The translations under genes and the position numbers were made by a program. Of a stretch of 64,000 nt of DNA, positions 59,556 through 64,000 are shown in pieces (positions within the stretch are counted from its first letter, which is position 1; every line of letters starts with the position of its first letter). This DNA is from Punica granatum (Eukaryota; Streptophyta; Magnoliopsida; Myrtales; Lythraceae): contig NC_045133.1 in NCBI RefSeq assembly GCF_007655135.1, positions 24,277,845 through 24,341,844 of the forward strand, in the 5' to 3' direction. The notes beneath the pieces are model-generated. The model searched no databases. It had not been told where the DNA came from and worked only from the letters and a program-made list of their open reading frames with translations.

Positions 59556-62283
59556 ATGGTGCTGGGTCCCAACGGCGTCGTTTGGATGGACGGCGTCCCG
59601 GAGGATGACGACGCCATCTCGTGGGCCCGGAATCCTGCCGCCGGCGAGGAGGTGGACCCGGACCCCAAGCAGGATGACATCTCAATGTCCATGTCCATGT
59701 CCTTCAGGTCCATGCTGGACTCCGAAGCCGCCGCCAACTGGTACTTCAACCCCCAGCCCCCGCCGCCGCACCAGCAGCCGCTCCATGACCTCTCCGCCGG
59801 CCTTCACCAGCAGCCCCCGCCGGACCTCCACAGCCTCGCCTTCCTCGACTCTTCCTCCTCTGCCTGCTCCCCTACCCAGCCCCCATTCCTCGGCTTCGAC
59901 TTAGGCCCTGACGCTTCCCTCCATTTCCTCCCCCCTTTCGACCCCCCCAACCTCCTCCCCAACCCCAACCCTAACCCCGCCGCCGCCGCTCCTCCCGAGC
60001 TGGGTCCGGGCCTGCTCGGGTTCTTCGAGGGCTTGGACGGGCCCTCGAGCCTGAACCCTCCACTGTTCTTCAACCGCCCCAAGGTTCTGCGCCCGCTGGA
60101 GGTGTTGCCCCAAATGGGGGCGCAGCCCACCCTGTTCCAGAAGCGGGCTGCGAAGCTTGGCATCTCCGGAGGTCCCGATTTCGGGGAATTCGACAACAAG
60201 AGGAAGCGGGTCAAGGAGGACGTCGGGGAGATTGTTGGGGACGACGTAGTATCGGGATTCAATTACGACTCTGATGAGGGGACCGATCAAATTATGAGCG
60301 GCGCCTGCGGCAAGATTGCCATTGGAGGTGGGGATAGCAGCGGGAAGAACGAGACTTCGGTGGGGAATAACAGTACGGTGACGGTGGGGGGAGACCAGAA
60401 GGGCAAGAAGAAGGGCCTGCCAGCGAAGAATCTCATGGCGGAGCGGCGGCGGAGGAAGAAGCTCAACGACCGGCTTTACATGCTCCGGTCTGTGGTTCCG
60501 AAGATCAGCAAGGTACAATTCAATCATTCATTGATTATTCTGCTAAAAAAATTGCAGCTTTCCTCATTATTTTATAGTTCCTTATAGTATCTATTGAGTG
60601 CCTTCTTTAATCCCCTTTACAATTCTTGGAAGTGGAAAGAAAGTAAAAAGAAAAGAAGCTGTGGGTCATCTTCTTTAGCTGAGAATCTGCTTGAAAAATG
60701 CCTTCTTTTCGAACTTTTTGATCTCTAAAAGGTAAATGCTGAAGCTTGATGAAGCAATCTTTTAAAAGGTAAATGCATTCTTTGTGGATTGAAAAGGTGG
60801 GAAATGTGCGAATGTTCACTTAAAAGTTCAATACAGAACCACTTTTCTGAACGAAACGTGCTCTGGGTCCTATTGGTTTTTATGTCCTAGCTCATTCTGC
60901 AGATGGACCGAGCTTCGATCCTGGGGGATGCAATTGACTACCTGAAGGAGCTTCTGCAGAGGATCAATGACCTCCACAACGAGCTGGAGTCGACCCCGCC
61001 TGGAACTCTGCCCCCTACGACGAACTTCCATCCATTGACTCCCACCCCTCCGACTCTCCCTTGCCGCGTGAAGGAAGAGCTGGGCCCAAGCTCGTTGCAA
61101 AGCCCCAAAGGCCAACCTGCAAGGGTATCCTTTTTTCTTTAATCTTCTGTTTTTCGTGAATCGTAGCTTAGATTCATCTGGGTAGTCAATACCTCTTTTA
61201 TCTTCAGCAGATTAATGTGTGGATAAGGCAACTTAATTATAACGCATTTCAGTAAGTTTTTCCTCGTACTGCGATACTAGGCTTATGCAGCTTTTTAAAA
61301 ATAATGGGTCTTAGTCCGAATTCATTCTTGGAAGTTTGAATGTTATAATTCGTGCATCATTCGGGACATTCTTGTTCTTTCTAGGTTGAAGTGAGGGTGA
61401 GGGAAGGAAGGGCGGTGAACATCCACATGTTTTGTGCGAGGAGACCAGGCCTCCTGCTCTCCACCATGAGGGCTCTCGACAACCTTGGACTGGACATTCA
61501 GCAGGCTGTCATTAGCTGTTTCAACGGGTTCGCCTTGGATGTTTTCAGAGCTGAGGTAGCACTCTCTCTCTCCATCTCGATAAGTCGCATAACCTTCTAG
61601 CTATTTTTGAATGTAGAAGCGTTCATATATTAATCTCAGCTTTGTTTGATCTATAAGTTGCTGAGATAGGATGGGCTCTTGGTGGAGGAGTAGAATTGTT
61701 TGGGGGGGGGGGGGGGGGGGGGAAGGACGACTGAGTACACAAACGGGTGAGAATTGAGCCATCTGGGAAGTGGTTATGAGGTGTTTTTTCCGTCCATCCA
61801 CTTCAAGTGCATCCCGTTCTAATTATTTACTAAGATTTGATGGACCTACAATCGCGGTGACGACTGAGTACTCATTGCTTGGTGCCCCTGTCAGTTCGAA
61901 TGTAAACTCTATCCAAGACAGACCATTTAGGACCACTTCATAATCTAAACGTGCGTTTTCTGTCGAAAGTGCATGTGGAAAGATGGGAGATGCTAGCCTA
62001 GACTAGGCCCGGTATGAGATATTCCTCTGAACCGGGTCAATTACAACAGTCGATTGATCATTTGCCAATCAGCTCTGGGACCCCTTATAAGTCGATAGAT
62101 GTGATAGTAGGAGGGAAAAGATTTCTCAATGTTTTATTGAGTTAGACATTTTAAGCTTAACTGACCGCATGATCCTATGCCTGTGCTTTTTGTATTCAGC
62201 AATGTAGGGAAGGCCAAGACGTCCTCCCGGAGCAAATCAAGGCAGTGCTGCTTGATTCAGCCGGCTTTCAAAATATGATGTGA
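59556..62283 (+). CDS. ICE1: bHLH transcription factor ICE1/SCREAM type
   Basis: This nuclear bHLH factor activates CBF cold-response genes and, as SCREAM, pairs with SPCH, MUTE or FAMA in stomatal development. Four exons, 59556-60512, 60903-61124, 61385-61555 and 62200-62283, give 477 residues (Arabidopsis ICE1 about 494). I chose the ATG at 59556 ([13 protein letters not shown]) over the in-frame ATG at 59535 because it matches the family start. The bHLH (about residues 292-340) has [15 protein letters not shown] and [19 protein letters not shown]. The basic region carries the E-box-reading glutamate and arginines. VKEE (Lys376) corresponds to the SUMO site, and LQSPKG (Ser386) to the regulatory serine, of Arabidopsis ICE1. 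The C-terminal ACT-like domain has [20 protein letters not shown]. The family KRAAM motif reads KRAAK (residues 196-200). Intron 3 holds a 21-G run. It may be ICE1 or its paralogue SCRM2. Confidence 0.94.
61702..61722. repeat. run of 21 G in ICE1 intron 3
   Basis: An uninterrupted G homopolymer lies about 150 bp after the third exon of the ICE1-like gene. On the sense transcript it could fold as a G-quadruplex. Its exact length is prone to sequencing error. Confidence 0.85.
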
Positions 62284-63173
62284 CCAAGGTTGTCGAAACG
62301 AGTCGTTTTAACCGAGGGTAATAAAGCGACCGCTAACCCTTAGCTAGCAGTTCTGTGGCAGTCAAGTCTATGGGAAAATCGGCTTCATGCGCTTTGTCAT
62401 TCTCAATTGTCAATTCAAGGATTATGCCTGAAGCAAAAAAAAAAAAAAATCAAGTTGGAAGTAGAGAGTTAGCAAATTTTATGTGAAGTCTTAGGGTTTG
62501 ACTCAATCTTTTAACTTTAGATGGAATGTAATTTCTTATGCTTTCACCTTGGAAAAGGCCATTGATAAGGGCCTTTGTTCTAAAGTTATCTTCCCATATA
62601 TGATTCATGCCCTTTTCTCAAATTTTTTTCTTTTACTTTTATATGCTCATCAAATAGAGAGTATGACGCTCAAGTCAGGATTAGTTTTAGTCAATAAGTT
62701 GAAAAATATTTGGTCTATGTCTCATCAAGAAAATTATAGAGACAAAGTAATAATTTTTCTTGGATCAATTTCTGTCAACGTTCTTAATTTATATGTTCTT
62801 GCTTCCCCCCCCCCCCCCCCCCCCCCCCCCTTATAAAAGACATTGTTTCAGTTGTTTTAATGAAACTGTTTTTGGATCATGACAAAAACGATTTCCTCCC
62901 TTTCTGGCCCGAAGAAACTAAAAAATTATGATAATTTCTCGACATAAAAATGGATCCCAGGCATATTACGCGCATCATGATCGAGTGATACACGTGGGGC
63001 CCGCAGAGGTCAGCGAGTCAGACCTTTACATAAAATCTGCGCTGTAGAGTCCCTTCAACGGTGTGGGATTCCTAGCCTTCTGTAGCATGAATGGGCCGGA
63101 CTAGAGGCCCAGAATCAGGAGTCTCAAGCCCAGAAGTGCATGATAAACACCGTCAAAGCCCAATACTGCATAA
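62284..63173. other. ICE1 downstream region with an unexplained open frame and a C26 run
   Basis: It contains the ICE1 3' UTR, then a 112-codon frame (62498-62836) that ends in a run of 26 C and resembles nothing I know. The C run is at 62805-62830. No other gene is visible up to the Helitron-like end. Confidence 0.55.
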
Positions 63174-63240
63174 TCTATATACTATCTAATACTATTATAT
63201 AAAGGGAGAGCTTGGTGTCTCCCGGTATTTACTTTTATTA
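63174..63240 (+). mobile_element. Helitron-like 5' end
   Basis: TCTATATACTATCTAATACT followed by ATTATATAAAGGGAGAG begins after an A, fitting the plant Helitron A|TC..CTRR|T rule and the usual TATA-rich 5' end. A small hairpin, GGGAGA..TCTCCC, follows. The 3' end is outside the window. Confidence 0.5.
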
Positions 63241-63377
63241 TATTCTTACCGTGTGGCTCTCAATAATTTTAATTATACTGAAGTACAGAAAAATAACATA
63301 CCAAATATGGGGTAAAATACTAAATATAATTATACTAGCAAAATATAAATAAAATACTTATTGTATAAAGGTATTTA

Positions 63378-64000
63378 TAGCTCATCTGATAAATCAGAAA
63401 CTTACTCGCTCGGTGGTTTTCGTTTTTTCCATTGAAAATATAAAATAACGAATAGACTAGTGATAACTATATTGGAGAGACACAGAGAGTAATATGTTAC
63501 CAGTGCCTCTATTGCAATTACAAGACGGTGATTCTAATCTAAATGGAAGTAACTTTCATGCGATCATAAGAAGAATAAGTACACCGCCGTTTATTTCCCG
63601 GGGATTGTAGTTCAATGGGCCGCTCCCTAGCCCATCTCTTATGGATCATCGTGGGCCGATCAGAGTTTCTGGGGAAGTCTCGGGCTCCGTTTATGATCGA
63701 GTCATATCTATAGCTCATCTGAGGAACCGACAACTTACTCGCTCGGTGATTTTCGTCTTTTCCATTTGATATATAAAATAACAAATAGATTAGTGATAAC
63801 TATGTTGGAGACACACGGACAGTAATACGTTACCGGTGCCTCCGTTGCAATTACAAGACGGTGATTCTGATCTAAATAGAAGTAACATTCATGCAATCAC
63901 AAGAATAGTAAGTACACCACGGTTTATTTCCCGGGGATTGCAGTTCAATGGGCCGCTCCCTAGCCCATCTCTTATGGATCATCGTGGGCCGATCAGAGTT
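63378..64000 (+). repeat. 333-bp tandem repeat, cut by the window edge
   Basis: The segment from 63378 repeats from 63711 at an exact 333-bp offset to the window end, with scattered substitutions. Shared blocks include ACTTACTCGCTCGGTG, TTGCAATTACAAGACGGTGA, TTTATTTCCCGGGGATTG and TCAATGGGCCGCTCCCTAGC. At least 1.9 copies are present and the array may continue beyond 64000. The 81-codon minus frame at 63539-63784 lies inside the repeat and is not called. Confidence 0.9.

Noticed and set aside
59804..60527. Long minus frames opposite ICE1 exon 1 (152 and 208 codons)
   Set aside because: Antisense shadows of a GC-rich coding exon. The plus frame is clearly ICE1.
1..64000. CRISPR arrays, bacterial operons, phage or viral genes
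   Set aside because: None seen. The repeats are transposon-derived or tandem arrays with long diverged units, and all genes are plant nuclear genes.

Overview
This is nuclear DNA from a flowering plant, almost certainly a core eudicot. Genes are split by short AT-rich introns with GT..AG borders, intergenic DNA is AT-rich and full of small transposon remnants, and all the readable genes belong to plant families. The style of the repeats makes me suspect a Myrtales species (pomegranate-like), but that is only a guess.

Layout. Positions 1-17.4 kb are gene-free repeat territory: a TIR element with a tRNA-like core, a foldback MITE with a perfect 9-bp target duplication, a degenerate tandem array, and several Helitron-like ends sharing a hairpin plus CTAG|T terminus. 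Genes start at about 19 kb: a FUS3-type B3 transcription factor (18976-21557, +), tRNA-Lys(CTT) (22312-22384, +), V-ATPase subunit C/DET3 (23646-26975, +), a mitochondrial phosphate carrier (28324-30780, -), a divergent two-exon NETWORKED/KIP1-like coiled-coil gene (35012-36217, +), a plant phosphoglycerate-mutase-like protein (37510-39754, -), a short-chain dehydrogenase/reductase with a presequence-like N-terminus (48837-50831, +), and an ICE1/SCREAM bHLH factor (59556-62283, +). The gaps hold MITEs, a dispersed GAGTTGAGTT-type repeat, a LINE RNase H remnant, a five-copy tandem repeat of about 290 bp upstream of ICE1, and a 333-bp tandem repeat beside a Helitron-like 5' end at the right edge.

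How the genes relate. They are not an operon or a pathway cluster. However, FUS3, the PGM-like gene, the SDR and ICE1 have their closest-named Arabidopsis relatives within a short stretch of chromosome 3 (about AT3G26744-AT3G26790, from memory), so this looks like an old conserved syntenic block loosened by repeats and extra genes. Exon models were built by hand from splice sites, reading frame and family similarity. Every exon chain listed closes in frame. UTRs and transcription starts were not determined.

I found no clearly new biological system. The items most worth a second look are the NET-like gene that lacks the tryptophan-rich actin-binding start, the KRAAM-motif variant in the ICE1-like protein, the SHGE (not RHGE) site in the PGM-like protein, the telomere-like and GAGA motifs upstream of FUS3, and the tandem array upstream of ICE1.
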